Below, in pieces: positions 42,775 to 51,213 of a stretch of 64,000 bases of DNA. Within the stretch, counting starts at the first letter, position 1; each line of letters opens with the position of its first letter. Below the pieces are notes generated by a model. It worked only from the letters and a program-made list of their open reading frames with translations, had not been told where the DNA came from and searched no databases. The position numbers were made by a program, and so were the translations under genes. Origin of the DNA: Hyphomicrobiaceae bacterium (lineage in GTDB: Bacteria > Pseudomonadota > Alphaproteobacteria > Rhizobiales > Hyphomicrobiaceae); assembly GCA_002919265.1 (NCBI GenBank), contig PKEY01000085.1:1-64000 (forward strand), read 5' to 3'.

Positions 42775-44169
42775 TTAGAGCAGGTGAACACGAAGCGGCA
42801 TTCCCCCTTTGGGCCTGAGTGTGACGCGGCTCAGCGGCTCCGGCACGTAGCGACCGTCCCATTCAAAGCTGGCGCTACGGACTAATGTGGCGAGAATGGC
42901 CGTCGCCTCGGCCATGGCGAATGACATGCCGATGCAGATCCGCGGACCAGCGCCGAACGGCATGAATTGCGTGCGCCAGTAGCGGGCTTCGCGCTCGGGC
43001 AGGAATCGATCCGGATCGAAGCGGTCCGGGTCCTCCCAGAGGCGCTTGTGTCGATGAATCGCGAACACGGGCATCACCACGTTGGTCCCTGGCCTCAGCG
43101 CACGACCGCCAAGCGTCGTGGCGTTGGCAGCCATTCGCGAGAGGACCGGCGCCGGCGGGTAAAGGCGCATCGTCTCTTTCAGCACTCGCTGGGTCGTTGG
43201 CAGCTGATCGATGTGCGCGCTTTCGATGGGCGCGTTGCCCGCCACAGCAATCACTTCATCCCGAATGCGCTGCTGCCATTCCGGCGCGCGTGCCAAGAGA
43301 TAGAGGCACCATGTGAGAGCCTTGGCCGTCGTCTCGTGTCCGGCTTCGAGTAACGTCAACAGATTGTCGACCAGATTTTCGTCGCTCATCGGCGCGCCGG
43401 TTTCGGGATCGCGCGCTGCCAGCAAACGGCCGAGCAAATCAGCCTCTCCCGCCTCCAATGAACGATTACGCCGTTTGTCGATGAGCTCCTGTACAGCCGT
43501 TCTGAGGCGGCGAGCGGCGTTTCGCATCTGCCTCGTCCCTGGGTGAGGAAGCCACGTCGGCAGCCTCAATAGGGCGTATGCAATTTCCCAGGAGATGCGC
43601 TCGAGGAAGTCTCCTCCAGCCTGGCGGATGATATCCGCCTCCACCGCCTCGCCACCGGCCAGCATCGTGCGCGAAATGACAGTAAACGTTGTTTCCGTCA
43701 TGGCGCGATCAATGTGCTGAATGCTGCCGGGCGGATCGGCACGCCACCGGTCCAGCAATTCCTCGGCCGCGCGGCTCATGGTCGGGACATAACGCAGGAT
43801 TTCGGCGTGGCGAAAAAGGGGTGCCATAATACGCCGCTGCCACCGCCAGTGCTGCCCACCTGAAGTCAGAATGCCGTTGCCCAGCGTTTGCGCGAAGATC
43901 CGTTTCTCAACGGGAGTCTTTGGAAACTCCTCGTGCCGGGTCAGCAGCACCTCTTCGACAAGTCTTGGCGCGGTGACCCAAACGATCGTGCTCCGCCGCG
44001 TTTCGTAAACGACAAGCGGCTCCTCATAGACCTGCCGCGGCAGGCTCGATAGCGGATTGCGAACGAAGTTCAGGAGAAACCGATGAAGCGGCAGGAGATC
44101 GGGCGCGGGTGTCACGGTCGGGGGATAGAGAGCAGGCAGAGCCGCGCTCGAATTTTCGGCGGTGGCCAT
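42775..44169 (-). CDS. Cytochrome P450
   Basis: The 464-residue P450 shows the haem-binding loop FMPFGAGPRICIGMSFAM with Cys near residue 412, the I-helix oxygen-activation motif LLEAGHETTAKALTW, and the ExxR motif in LKETMRLYPPAPVL. The PERF-like region FDPDRFLPERE is present. GAGG precedes the ATG at 44169. No ferredoxin or ferredoxin reductase gene is adjacent, so the electron donor is elsewhere. The substrate is unknown; fatty-acid- or terpene-type hydroxylation is typical of similar bacterial P450s. Confidence 0.94.
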   Translation of the reverse strand: MATAENSSAALPALYPPTVTPAPDLLPLHRFLLNFVRNPLSSLPRQVYEEPLVVYETRRSTIVWVTAPRLVEEVLLTRHEEFPKTPVEKRIFAQTLGNGILTSGGQHWRWQRRIMAPLFRHAEILRYVPTMSRAAEELLDRWRADPPGSIQHIDRAMTETTFTVISRTMLAGGEAVEADIIRQAGGDFLERISWEIAYALLRLPTWLPHPGTRQMRNAARRLRTAVQELIDKRRNRSLEAGEADLLGRLLAARDPETGAPMSDENLVDNLLTLLEAGHETTAKALTWCLYLLARAPEWQQRIRDEVIAVAGNAPIESAHIDQLPTTQRVLKETMRLYPPAPVLSRMAANATTLGGRALRPGTNVVMPVFAIHRHKRLWEDPDRFDPDRFLPEREARYWRTQFMPFGAGPRICIGMSFAMAEATAILATLVRSASFEWDGRYVPEPLSRVTLRPKGGMPLRVHLL

Positions 44170-44346
44170 GCAATCGCCTCGCGGGGAGAACTGGTCGCCC
44201 AATGATAGCGGCGGGCATTTGCCGAAGCCTACCCGGCCTGACGCCGCAACCGTCTGCTACCATTCATCGGCCTGATGAGTAGTTCCGCCAGTGACAGCTG
44301 CTTGCAGCGAGCGTCGCGCTGCGCTGATCTCCCCGCGAGGCCGCAA

Positions 44347-44523
44347 CTACCCGGCCTTCGCGGTTGCGGCTGCGGCTGCCGCACGCGCCTTCCCGGCCAG
44401 CTTCTTGAGGCGCTTTCTCACGCCGCTTGTGTTCCCTTGGATGCGCGTGACCTTTGCTCTTGGAACGACGCGTTTCGCCGTCCTCTTGCGGATCAAGGCT
44501 TTTCGTAACGATCTTTCAGACAT
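44347..44523 (-). CDS. Small very basic alanine-rich protein (58 residues)
   Basis: On the minus strand an ATG at 44523, preceded by GGAGG with six-base spacing, opens 58 codons ending in TAG at 44347. The product starts MSERSLRKALIRKRTAKRVV, has about one third Lys plus Arg, and ends in a KARAAAAAATAKAG-type tail. This composition resembles histone-H1-like or ribosome-associated small basic proteins. It could bind nucleic acid. The strong ribosome site and the non-overlapping position between P450 and DedA genes favour a real gene. I do not recognise a family. The opposite-strand frame at 44291-44560 is its shadow. Confidence 0.65.
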   Translation of the reverse strand: MSERSLRKALIRKRTAKRVVPRAKVTRIQGNTSGVRKRLKKLAGKARAAAAAATAKAG

Positions 44524-44629
44524 GCAGCTTCCTCCTCAGTGGCTGGTTGGATTTATTTAGGCTCAGTCTATCGCCGAGCTGGAAAGTCTGAAATCTTTAC
44601 GGCTGGCAGCAATCGCGCGTCACGAGCTG

Positions 44630-45160
44630 CTAGTTAAATACAAAAGTAATGCCATATCCTGGCGCAAGAAAGGCGCCGGCCCAGATAAGGCAAGAAAGAG
44701 CACTGGACGGAAAAAAGAGTGTCCACGGCATGCTCAGCATTCCGGCAACAACCGGAATGAATGGGCGCAGCCCACCAATGAATTTCCCCACGATGATGCC
44801 GAGAACGCCCCAGCGCTCGCAGATGGCCTGCCCTTTCGGAATAAAGTCCGGGAATTTACGAAGTGGCCAGACCTTTGTCGCGTCATCCTTGAAATAGCGC
44901 CCTAAGCCATAGGAGACACAATCGCCAACCCACGCACCAGCAGAGCCCGCAATCCAGATGGGCCAAAATTCCCCGCCGGCCGCGCTGTGAATGGCGCCAA
45001 TCCCAAGAAACAAAACGCTGGAAGGGACGAAAAGAGAAACGAGAGCGATACTTTCGGCAAAGCCCAGAAAGAACACCAAAAGCCCAATAAGCTGATCGTT
45101 GTCCCTGGCAAGTGACAACAAATATTCCGTCCAGCCACTAACCGAAAACAGCGTCAGCAC
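44630..45160 (-). CDS. DedA/VTT-domain membrane protein (copy 1)
   Basis: The 176-residue protein has DedA features: ESIALVSLFVPSSVLFLGIG, the second-half motif VGDCVSYGLGRYFKDDATKVW, and VGKFIGGLRPFIPVVAGMLSM, where the conserved Arg and Pro lie. DedA/VTT proteins are flippases for undecaprenyl phosphate or phospholipids. It is followed, in transcription order, by the basic-protein gene and preceded by another DedA gene on the same strand. Confidence 0.87.
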   Translation of the reverse strand: MLTLFSVSGWTEYLLSLARDNDQLIGLLVFFLGFAESIALVSLFVPSSVLFLGIGAIHSAAGGEFWPIWIAGSAGAWVGDCVSYGLGRYFKDDATKVWPLRKFPDFIPKGQAICERWGVLGIIVGKFIGGLRPFIPVVAGMLSMPWTLFFPSSALSCLIWAGAFLAPGYGITFVFN

Positions 45161-45258
45161 GAGGTGGGTAGCCGTCTATTGGAGTTTCCTTCGCGGTTCA
45201 ACGAGTGGAAAACCCGATTGTTGCAGGCTCAGGCCTTTTGTTAGTGAACAGCCTGGCT

Positions 45259-45783
45259 TTAGGTGCCGAAGTACCATTTTGCGCCGAAAGTCGTCGGTGC
45301 CAGTACGCCGGCAGCCCAAAGGAATGCTGAGCTGACATTGGCGATCTGGAACGGCAACTGGCGCATGGCGTACATCCCGGCTACGACCGGAATCACAGCG
45401 CGCACCGGTCCGAAGAAGTGCCCAAGAAAGACGCCAAATACGCCGTATCTGTCGAAAAAGCGCTGCCCTTTCGGGATCATCTGAGGATAGCGGGTGAAGG
45501 GCCAGATCTTATGTATGGAGTCCTTGAAATAAAGCCCGACCCAATAGGAGATGGCATAGCCAAGGGTGCCACCCAGCCCAGCGGCGACCCAAACCTGCCA
45601 GAAATTGATCCCGCTGGCGCCGAGCAGACCACCGATCGCGACGAGGAATACAGTCGAAGGCACCAGCAGCGAGAGAAAGGCAAGGCTTTCCGCGAATGCC
45701 AGCAGAAAGACGATCGGGATAGCCCAAACCTCGTTGGCGCGTATGAATGCGATCGTTGGCTCGACGTACTGTGTGAGATCCAT
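45259..45783 (-). CDS. DedA/VTT-domain membrane protein (copy 2)
   Basis: The 174-residue protein is paralogous to the downstream copy. It has FAESLAFLSLLVPSTVFLVA, YWVGLYFKDSIHKIWPFTR, GHFFGPVRAVIPVVAGMYAM and a terminal APTTFGAKWY. I start at the ATG at 45783 (MDLTQYVEP); upstream extension adds non-homologous residues. The two copies are separated by 98 bases, suggesting duplication with divergence. Confidence 0.87.
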   Translation of the reverse strand: MDLTQYVEPTIAFIRANEVWAIPIVFLLAFAESLAFLSLLVPSTVFLVAIGGLLGASGINFWQVWVAAGLGGTLGYAISYWVGLYFKDSIHKIWPFTRYPQMIPKGQRFFDRYGVFGVFLGHFFGPVRAVIPVVAGMYAMRQLPFQIANVSSAFLWAAGVLAPTTFGAKWYFGT

Positions 45784-45873
45784 CGTTTTGGTGCCTTGTT
45801 CCGTCCCTCCCAACCTGCGCTGAGCTAGGTTCCTTTCTCGCCTGGCGCAAGTGTTCTGGAACGAAGCACCATC

Positions 45874-47697
45874 TTAGGCCGTCGGCAAGCGATCACACCA
45901 GAACCGGTACATTGCCTCGAAGACCTGTGGTCTTGATTTCTCAAAACTCTGCCAGTCTGCGAGCGCCCCCGGCCACTTGCTGTCCGGAAATTCTTTCGCA
46001 AAGGCCGCGATCACCAATGGGTCGAGCGTGAAACCGCGGAACGCCAATCCGTTTTCATTGAGGAAACGCTCAATCTCTTCGAGCGTCACGTGCTGTTCGG
46101 CAGCATGAAGAGCGAGGTCACGAAACTCGTGTAGCGTGTAGAAATCACGCGACGTCACCAGCTCCGCTCCGGGTTGCCCAGCCGCACGGTTGAGAAGTTG
46201 TGCGCGCCATGCTCGGGCCGTGCGGTCATCACAATCTGGCCCCGGATAATCCGGCGATTGCCAAAGCTCACGAATGTTGGCGCGAGCCGTCGCACTGTAG
46301 AGGCCGATGTACATGAGCCCGCCAGGTTTGAGCCGTGAAAGCAGCTTGCGCCAGCCAGCCCACGGATCGGCCATGTGATGCAGCACACCGACGCACTCGA
46401 TGATATCGAACTGGCGGTCGAGACGGTCCATGTCGAGAATGTCGGCGATCATGAACTCGACATTGCTGGCGCCGAGTTTCTTGGCGGCTGCCTGCGCATA
46501 GCCGAGGCTCGCTGCCGACAGGTCAGTGGCCAACACTCGAGCCTGCCGGCCGTAGGCATATGCCGATTGCAGTGCCTGCTTGCCCGTGCCGGCCCCCGCG
46601 ATCAGCACGTCGAACGGTCCGTCCATGAAGGCCAGCCGCGACGGCTCGAAAAAGCGCTCGAGGGTGGCTTTCAGCGAACCCGGCCTTGAGATGTAGAGGC
46701 TTCTCCAACGTGGGTAAGGGCTTGCCTCATACTGCTGGGCGACGCGCTTCGATGTCTCGTCGCCTAACGGCGCAAGCCTCGGGATGCTCGCGGCGGCTTG
46801 CTGCTCCTCGTACCTTCGTTCGAGATATTGCTGCACCGCCTCTCGTACCGGCTTCGGGCGAATGTTGGCGCACGTGCTCGCTTCTTGCGGCGGCAGGATC
46901 GTCTCGACAGGACGGTAAAGCCCCCAAAGCACCAGCCGCCGGGCCATCTCAAGATCGCCGGCCAGCAGCGCGGTCTTGTCGACTTCCAGCTGATCAATGG
47001 CAGCGATCTCGGCGTCAGTTTCGGCCCAGACGTGATCGTTGTTCCAGACCTGCGCGAGCATGGCGAGCGTGAAGCCATAGAGCGCTCGGTCCTCGAAGCG
47101 CCCGGCCGGCACTTCCAGCAAAAGAACGCGCCGCAACGCCGTCAGCAGCCGCTCTACGCCTGCATCCATGACAACGCCGGTCTGCAATGCGGTGAGCAGC
47201 AGGTCGGACTTCAGGGCTTCAGAAGTTCGATGGAGTATAAGCTTGCGCGCAGCTTCCTCACCCTCTCCCTTTTGTGCAGCCTCAATGGCGGTGGCGAGTT
47301 CGGGCGAAGTGGCGATGACGTACTTGAGCGCCACCTCGGTAATCGGCTGCAAATCGACCCCCGGGGATGCGAGAGCAGCCTTGAGGCCGTATGGCTCCAA
47401 CCGGCTCGCATCCGGGATGCTGAAGCGGCCAAGGAGACGTGCCAGACGCCGCGCCGCCTCTTCATGTTGCGGCTTCAACCGCAGGGCGTGGGTTAAGTGA
47501 ACGATGGCATCCTCGATTTCGCCTAGCGCCGCCAGCACCGCCGCGAAATCGAAATGAATGTCCGCATTCTTACGTTCATGGCGCAGCGCTTCGGCATAGG
47601 CGACCCGCGCGCCTTTGAAATCGCCGGATTGGAACGCCCGTGTCGCCAGCGCGAGCCAGTCCTGCTTGGACAGGGGCCTGCGAGTTAAAGCTGCCAT
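45874..47697 (-). CDS. TPR-repeat protein fused to a SAM-dependent methyltransferase
   Basis: The 607-residue protein has N-terminal TPR-like helices (GDFKGARVAYAEALRHERK; GEIEDAIVHLTHALRLKPQ), a long middle domain, and a C-terminal class I methyltransferase. Motif I is DVLIAGAGTGKQALQSAYAY, then VLATDLSAASLGYAQ, and post-motif FDIIECVGVLHHMADPWAGW. It could methylate a protein or small molecule; nothing nearby identifies the substrate. The start at 47697 (AGGA upstream) is preferred over an upstream TTG at 47736, which would overlap the adjacent lipoprotein gene. Confidence 0.85.
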   Translation of the reverse strand: MAALTRRPLSKQDWLALATRAFQSGDFKGARVAYAEALRHERKNADIHFDFAAVLAALGEIEDAIVHLTHALRLKPQHEEAARRLARLLGRFSIPDASRLEPYGLKAALASPGVDLQPITEVALKYVIATSPELATAIEAAQKGEGEEAARKLILHRTSEALKSDLLLTALQTGVVMDAGVERLLTALRRVLLLEVPAGRFEDRALYGFTLAMLAQVWNNDHVWAETDAEIAAIDQLEVDKTALLAGDLEMARRLVLWGLYRPVETILPPQEASTCANIRPKPVREAVQQYLERRYEEQQAAASIPRLAPLGDETSKRVAQQYEASPYPRWRSLYISRPGSLKATLERFFEPSRLAFMDGPFDVLIAGAGTGKQALQSAYAYGRQARVLATDLSAASLGYAQAAAKKLGASNVEFMIADILDMDRLDRQFDIIECVGVLHHMADPWAGWRKLLSRLKPGGLMYIGLYSATARANIRELWQSPDYPGPDCDDRTARAWRAQLLNRAAGQPGAELVTSRDFYTLHEFRDLALHAAEQHVTLEEIERFLNENGLAFRGFTLDPLVIAAFAKEFPDSKWPGALADWQSFEKSRPQVFEAMYRFWCDRLPTA

Positions 47698-47717
47698 GCC
47701 GCTACTTCCTGAAATGG

Positions 47718-48170
47718 CTATGCTGACGCCCTGCAACGCCGTCTCATTTCTGCGGCGAGCTCGCGCGAAACCTCGGCGCTCAGCATCACACCTCGCGAAA
47801 CCTGAGCTGGCGTCAAGTTGGCCGCCTGCGGACCGCGAAGAACAATCGGCGCGTTGTCGGCCTCTCGGCGCGCGAGGGCCAGCTCGTCACAGGTAAGCTC
47901 CGCCTTGCGCGATTTGAACGCGAAGAGCCGCACGCCCGACGCGTAGGCCTCTGGCGTCGGCTGCTCCCGAATCCATGCCCGGCTCTTGTCGGCCATCATC
48001 GCATTGAGCGCCTGGCGGCGTTGCTCGATGCAGTGGCTGGAGTCATCCACGCACTGCATTCCGGCATGCGGCGCGGAGTCAAGACCAGCACTGCAGGCGC
48101 CGACGACCACCGCCCCAAGAAGACCGGCCATTAGGGGGAGCACGCGCCCGGCGGCTCGCACACGGATCAT
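47718..48170 (-). CDS. Lipoprotein of unknown function
   Basis: The 150-residue product has a signal peptide with lipobox-like VVVGAC near residue 26, followed by Cys pairs (MQCVDDSSHCIEQRRQ), LTCDELALARREADNAP and a C-terminal EMRRRC. AAGGGGC lies a few bases upstream of the ATG at 48170. It is probably envelope-located. It precedes the TPR-methyltransferase gene by 20 bases, so the two are probably one operon. Confidence 0.72.
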   Translation of the reverse strand: MIRVRAAGRVLPLMAGLLGAVVVGACSAGLDSAPHAGMQCVDDSSHCIEQRRQALNAMMADKSRAWIREQPTPEAYASGVRLFAFKSRKAELTCDELALARREADNAPIVLRGPQAANLTPAQVSRGVMLSAEVSRELAAEMRRRCRASA

Positions 48171-48327
48171 GTTTCGCCCCTTGTGAAGATCCCGCCAAGC
48201 CCATAGAAGGCGGGGATGGCGGCGATGTGGCGTGACGTTTTCGCCATCGATACAGGATCGCCCGCCCGACGCAAGCATCGAAGGCGCCTTATTCAGCGCA
48301 AACGATTAAGCACGAGGAAACAGGCTC

Positions 48328-49299
48328 ATGGTCCACGCAATCCGCATCCACGAACATGGCGGCCCCGAGGTCATGAAGTGGGAGGAGATCGAGGTGGGTG
48401 AGCCCGGCGAGGGCCAGGTGCGCATCAAGCACCACGCTGTCGGGCTGAACTACATCGACACCTACCATCGGTCAGGGCTTTACAAGATCAGCTTGCCTGC
48501 CGTGATCGGCACGGAAGGCGCCGGCGAAGTCACGGCAGTCGGGCCAGGCGTCACGGAGTTCAAGGTTGGCGATCGCGTCGCTTACGCGAGCCCCATTGGC
48601 GCGTACGCGGAGGAACGGCTGATCCCCGCCGACCGGCTGGTGAAAATTCCGGACAACATCGACTATCAAACTGCGGCGGCAATGATGCTGCAGGGCATGA
48701 CCGTCCGCTATCTGCTCAAGGAGACGTACAAGGTCGGCCCCGGCACCACCATGCTGCTGCACGCTGCGGCTGGCGGTATTGGTCTGATCGCCTGCCAGTG
48801 GGCGAAGCACCTGGGCGCCACCATCATCGGTACTGCCGGTTCGGATGAGAAGTGCAAGCTTGCCCTGGAGCATGGCGCCACGCACATCATCAACTACCGG
48901 AAGGAAGACTTCGTCGCCCGCACCAAGGAGCTCACGAATGGGCAGGGCGTAGACGTCGTCTACGACTCCGTCGGCAAGGATACCTTCCCTGGCTCGCTCG
49001 ATTGCCTGAAGCCGCGCGGTCTGTGGGTGAGCTTTGGCAACGCTTCTGGCCCCGTGCCGCCGTTCGACATTCTGATGCTCTCGGCCAAGGGCTCTCTCTT
49101 CGCGACCCGGCCAACCCTGCAGACGTACACAGCCAAGCGCGAGGATCTGGTTGCCACCGCCAATGACCTCTTCGACGTGGTGGGCCGCGGCATCGTGAAG
49201 ATCAAGGTCAACCAGACCTATCCGCTGAAGGAGGCCGTGCAGGCGCATCTCGACCTGGAGGGACGCAAGACGACAGGCTCCACCGTCCTCCTGCCCTGA
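48328..49299 (+). CDS. qor: NADPH:quinone oxidoreductase (zinc-free medium-chain reductase)
   Basis: The 323-residue protein has the Qor opening IRIHEHGGPEVMKWEEIEVG, then NYIDTYHRSGLYK, GTEGAGEVTAVGPGVTEFKVGD and the nucleotide-binding LLHAAAGGIGLIACQWAK. Later motifs are YDSVGKDTFPGSLDCL and RPTLQTYTAKREDL. There is no zinc-ligand pattern. It reduces quinones with NADPH. The GST gene follows after 25 bases, consistent with a detoxification pair. Confidence 0.93.
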   Translation: MVHAIRIHEHGGPEVMKWEEIEVGEPGEGQVRIKHHAVGLNYIDTYHRSGLYKISLPAVIGTEGAGEVTAVGPGVTEFKVGDRVAYASPIGAYAEERLIPADRLVKIPDNIDYQTAAAMMLQGMTVRYLLKETYKVGPGTTMLLHAAAGGIGLIACQWAKHLGATIIGTAGSDEKCKLALEHGATHIINYRKEDFVARTKELTNGQGVDVVYDSVGKDTFPGSLDCLKPRGLWVSFGNASGPVPPFDILMLSAKGSLFATRPTLQTYTAKREDLVATANDLFDVVGRGIVKIKVNQTYPLKEAVQAHLDLEGRKTTGSTVLLP

Positions 49300-49324
49300 C
49301 CAGCTTTTTCAGAAGGATTGAACC

Positions 49325-49948
49325 ATGTTGAAAATCTATGGTCGGGCGAACTCGATCAACGTCCGCAAGGTGTTGTGGACGGCGGAGGAGATTGGCCTTC
49401 AGTACACGCGCGAGGATTGGGGACGCGGCTTCCGTCCGACGACGGATCCTGAGTTTCTTAAGGTCAATCCGTTCGGGGTCGTGCCTGTCATCGACGACGA
49501 TGGCTTCATCCTCCGGGAAAGCCACGCGATCTGCCGGTACCTCGCGACGAAACACGGGCGTGTCGATCTCTATCCGACGGACCTCAAGCAGCGGGCGCAG
49601 GTCGAAGCCTGGATGGATTGGGGGCAGACGGATCTCTACGTTGGCATGCGGGCTCCCTTCCTTGGCCTGGTCGCCAAGCAGCCTGCATTCCAGGATGAGA
49701 AGCTGATCGCGGCAGGCGTCGCCGAATTGACCCGCCAGATGCAGCTGCTGGAGGCCCAATTGGCAAATGGCGGTCCGTTCCTTATGGGCAACAACTTCAC
49801 GTTGGCCGATATTCCGGCCGGGCTTGTCGTCAACCGGTGGTTTTGCATGCCGATCGACCGGCCTGAACTCAAGGCGGTGAGCGCCTACTACGACCGGCTG
49901 TCGGAGCGGCCCGCCTATCGCCTCCACGGCCGCAACGGCACTCCATGA
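49325..49948 (+). CDS. Glutathione S-transferase, theta-like
   Basis: The 207-residue GST opens with LKIYGRANSINVRKVLWTAE and has the glutathione-binding NPFGVVPVIDDDGFILRESH. The helical C-terminal domain contains MGNNFTLADIPAGLVVNRW. The serine in NSINVRK fits the theta/nu-like active site. It follows qor after 25 bases with its own ribosome site (AAGGA) and probably is co-transcribed. Confidence 0.92.
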   Translation: MLKIYGRANSINVRKVLWTAEEIGLQYTREDWGRGFRPTTDPEFLKVNPFGVVPVIDDDGFILRESHAICRYLATKHGRVDLYPTDLKQRAQVEAWMDWGQTDLYVGMRAPFLGLVAKQPAFQDEKLIAAGVAELTRQMQLLEAQLANGGPFLMGNNFTLADIPAGLVVNRWFCMPIDRPELKAVSAYYDRLSERPAYRLHGRNGTP

Positions 49949-49979
49949 CAAAAAGGCCGAGATAAGCTACAAATGCCCC

Positions 49980-50018
49980 ACTATCGCCCCGTTTCCCATG
50001 TGGATTCGGGGCGATAGT
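49980..50018. repeat. 11-bp perfect inverted repeat ahead of a secreted-protein gene
   Basis: ACTATCGCCCC (49980-49990) and GGGGCGATAGT (50008-50018) are perfect complements with a 17-base loop. No T-run follows. It lies between the GST stop and the start at 50026, so it could terminate the qor-GST transcript or act as an operator or 5'-leader structure for the next gene. Confidence 0.6.
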
Positions 50019-50025
50019 AAGTTGT

Positions 50026-50559
50026 ATGGAGGCTAGCTCGACCGTGAAACGACAGGCGCTTCCAACCTTGGCGTTGCTGATCGGGTCGACACTCCCTGCA
50101 CTTGCGCAATCCGAAATCTGCGTCAGCTGCTCAGGCCCGTCAGCAACTTATAGGTGTACCGTAGAAGACGCGGGCCAGATCGAAGGCCGCCGTTTCTCCA
50201 AGCACGCACTTCAGCTGGTGTGCATCACCGAACTGGCGCGCCAGGGCGGACACCAGAAGTGCAAAGTTCAGAAAACCAGCGGTGGAGGCTGTTTTGGCTT
50301 CCCTCGTACGGTCTCACTGGCCAATTCCGTTGAAGCCTTAACAGCGGGATCTCAAGCAGAGCCGGAACCTGCAGCAACCGAGGTTCAACCCGAGCCGGTC
50401 GAACAGGCAAAGGAAGATGCACCGCCGAGAACGGTCGAGGAGCTGGCTCGCCGGACGGCGTCTGTTTCCAAGCAGAAGCTTGAGAAGACGGGCGACTCGG
50501 TCGGTAATGCCGTGAAGAAGGGGCTGAACTGCTTGGCCTCACTGTTCAAGAGCTGCTGA
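50026..50559 (+). CDS. Cysteine-rich secreted protein of unknown function
   Basis: The product (up to 177 residues) has a signal peptide: VKRQALPTLALLIGSTLPAL then AQS. The mature part has cysteines in SEICVSCSGPS, YRCTVED, QLVCIT, HQKCKVQ and GGGCFGFP, and ends LNCLASLFKSC. A Pro/Glu-rich linker joins the Cys-rich domain to a helical tail. It is probably periplasmic and disulfide-bonded. The GTG at 50044 has GGAGG upstream (11-base gap) and may be the real start instead of ATG 50026, which lacks a ribosome site. No family recognised. Confidence 0.6.
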   Translation: MEASSTVKRQALPTLALLIGSTLPALAQSEICVSCSGPSATYRCTVEDAGQIEGRRFSKHALQLVCITELARQGGHQKCKVQKTSGGGCFGFPRTVSLANSVEALTAGSQAEPEPAATEVQPEPVEQAKEDAPPRTVEELARRTASVSKQKLEKTGDSVGNAVKKGLNCLASLFKSC

Positions 50560-50874
50560 CAAATAGGTCCACTTAGCCAGGTCTCTTCCGGCCGCGGTCA
50601 CGCCGGACATGCTGCCCTTCCGCCAGGAATCGATTGTCACGATGATGAGCAATGGCTTGCCATTGGGTAACCAATTGTGCCACAGAAAGGCGGCCGGTCT
50701 CGGTATGTCTCCAGATCGGAAACAATAAGAGAGCTGGAGGGGCAACGGCAAACAGCCAGCTCAGGCGCAACCGGGCAACGTTGCGCTACGGGTCAAATCA
50801 GAGGCAGCCTTCACGACTGCTTACCGGCTGCCACAACCAGATGTACCCGGCGTGTGAAGAGTGAGGGGGTATAA
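50560..50874. other. Non-coding region
   Basis: These 315 bases contain only overlapping short frames with no ribosome site. No repeat or clear terminator was found after the Cys-rich gene. Confidence 0.35.
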
Positions 50875-51117
50875 ATGGTTTGGAGATCAGCTGTGCTCGT
50901 GACGGTGGCGACGGCCATCGCGGGTTGCGCGCAGGAACCCGGAACGGCGGTCTTCGGCTATCAAGTCACGGTGCCCGCTGAAGCCGCGGGGTTCGATCCG
51001 CAGATCGAGGCTGAGATCCGCAAGAAAACTCTGGGAAGCAAAGTGCTGGCAGCCATCGCTCTTGAGCGCGTGACCGGCCGCAAACCGGACCCGGCTCGGT
51101 TGATGGAGCTGAACTGA
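50875..51117 (+). CDS. Small lipoprotein
   Basis: The 80-residue product begins MVWRSAVLVTVATAIAGCAQ, with lipobox AIAGC giving cysteine 18 as lipidation site. The short helical tail includes FDPQIEAEIRKKTLGSKVL. A G-rich Shine-Dalgarno stretch lies just before the ATG. Function is unknown. It converges on the following GST gene, with a long inverted repeat between. Confidence 0.68.
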   Translation: MVWRSAVLVTVATAIAGCAQEPGTAVFGYQVTVPAEAAGFDPQIEAEIRKKTLGSKVLAAIALERVTGRKPDPARLMELN

Positions 51118-51123
51118 GGTCGA

Positions 51124-51195
51124 AAGCTGGCCGGCTCGTTTGGAGGCCGGCCGATGAGGCACAGCAGGGAAGCCGGCCATGGAGCCGGCCAGCTT
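51124..51195. repeat. 14-bp perfect inverted repeat between convergent genes
   Basis: AAGCTGGCCGGCTC (51124-51137) pairs perfectly with GAGCCGGCCAGCTT (51182-51195). Inside lie further GGCCGGCC-type arms, so the 72 bases can fold into a branched stem. There is no T-run. The position between the convergent lipoprotein and GST genes fits a bidirectional transcription barrier. Confidence 0.55.
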
Positions 51196-51213
51196 CTCAA
51201 GGTCGTAGCCGAA

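Noticed and set aside
44291..44560. 89-codon plus-strand frame
   Set aside because: Shadow of the small basic gene on the minus strand, which has the better ribosome site and composition.
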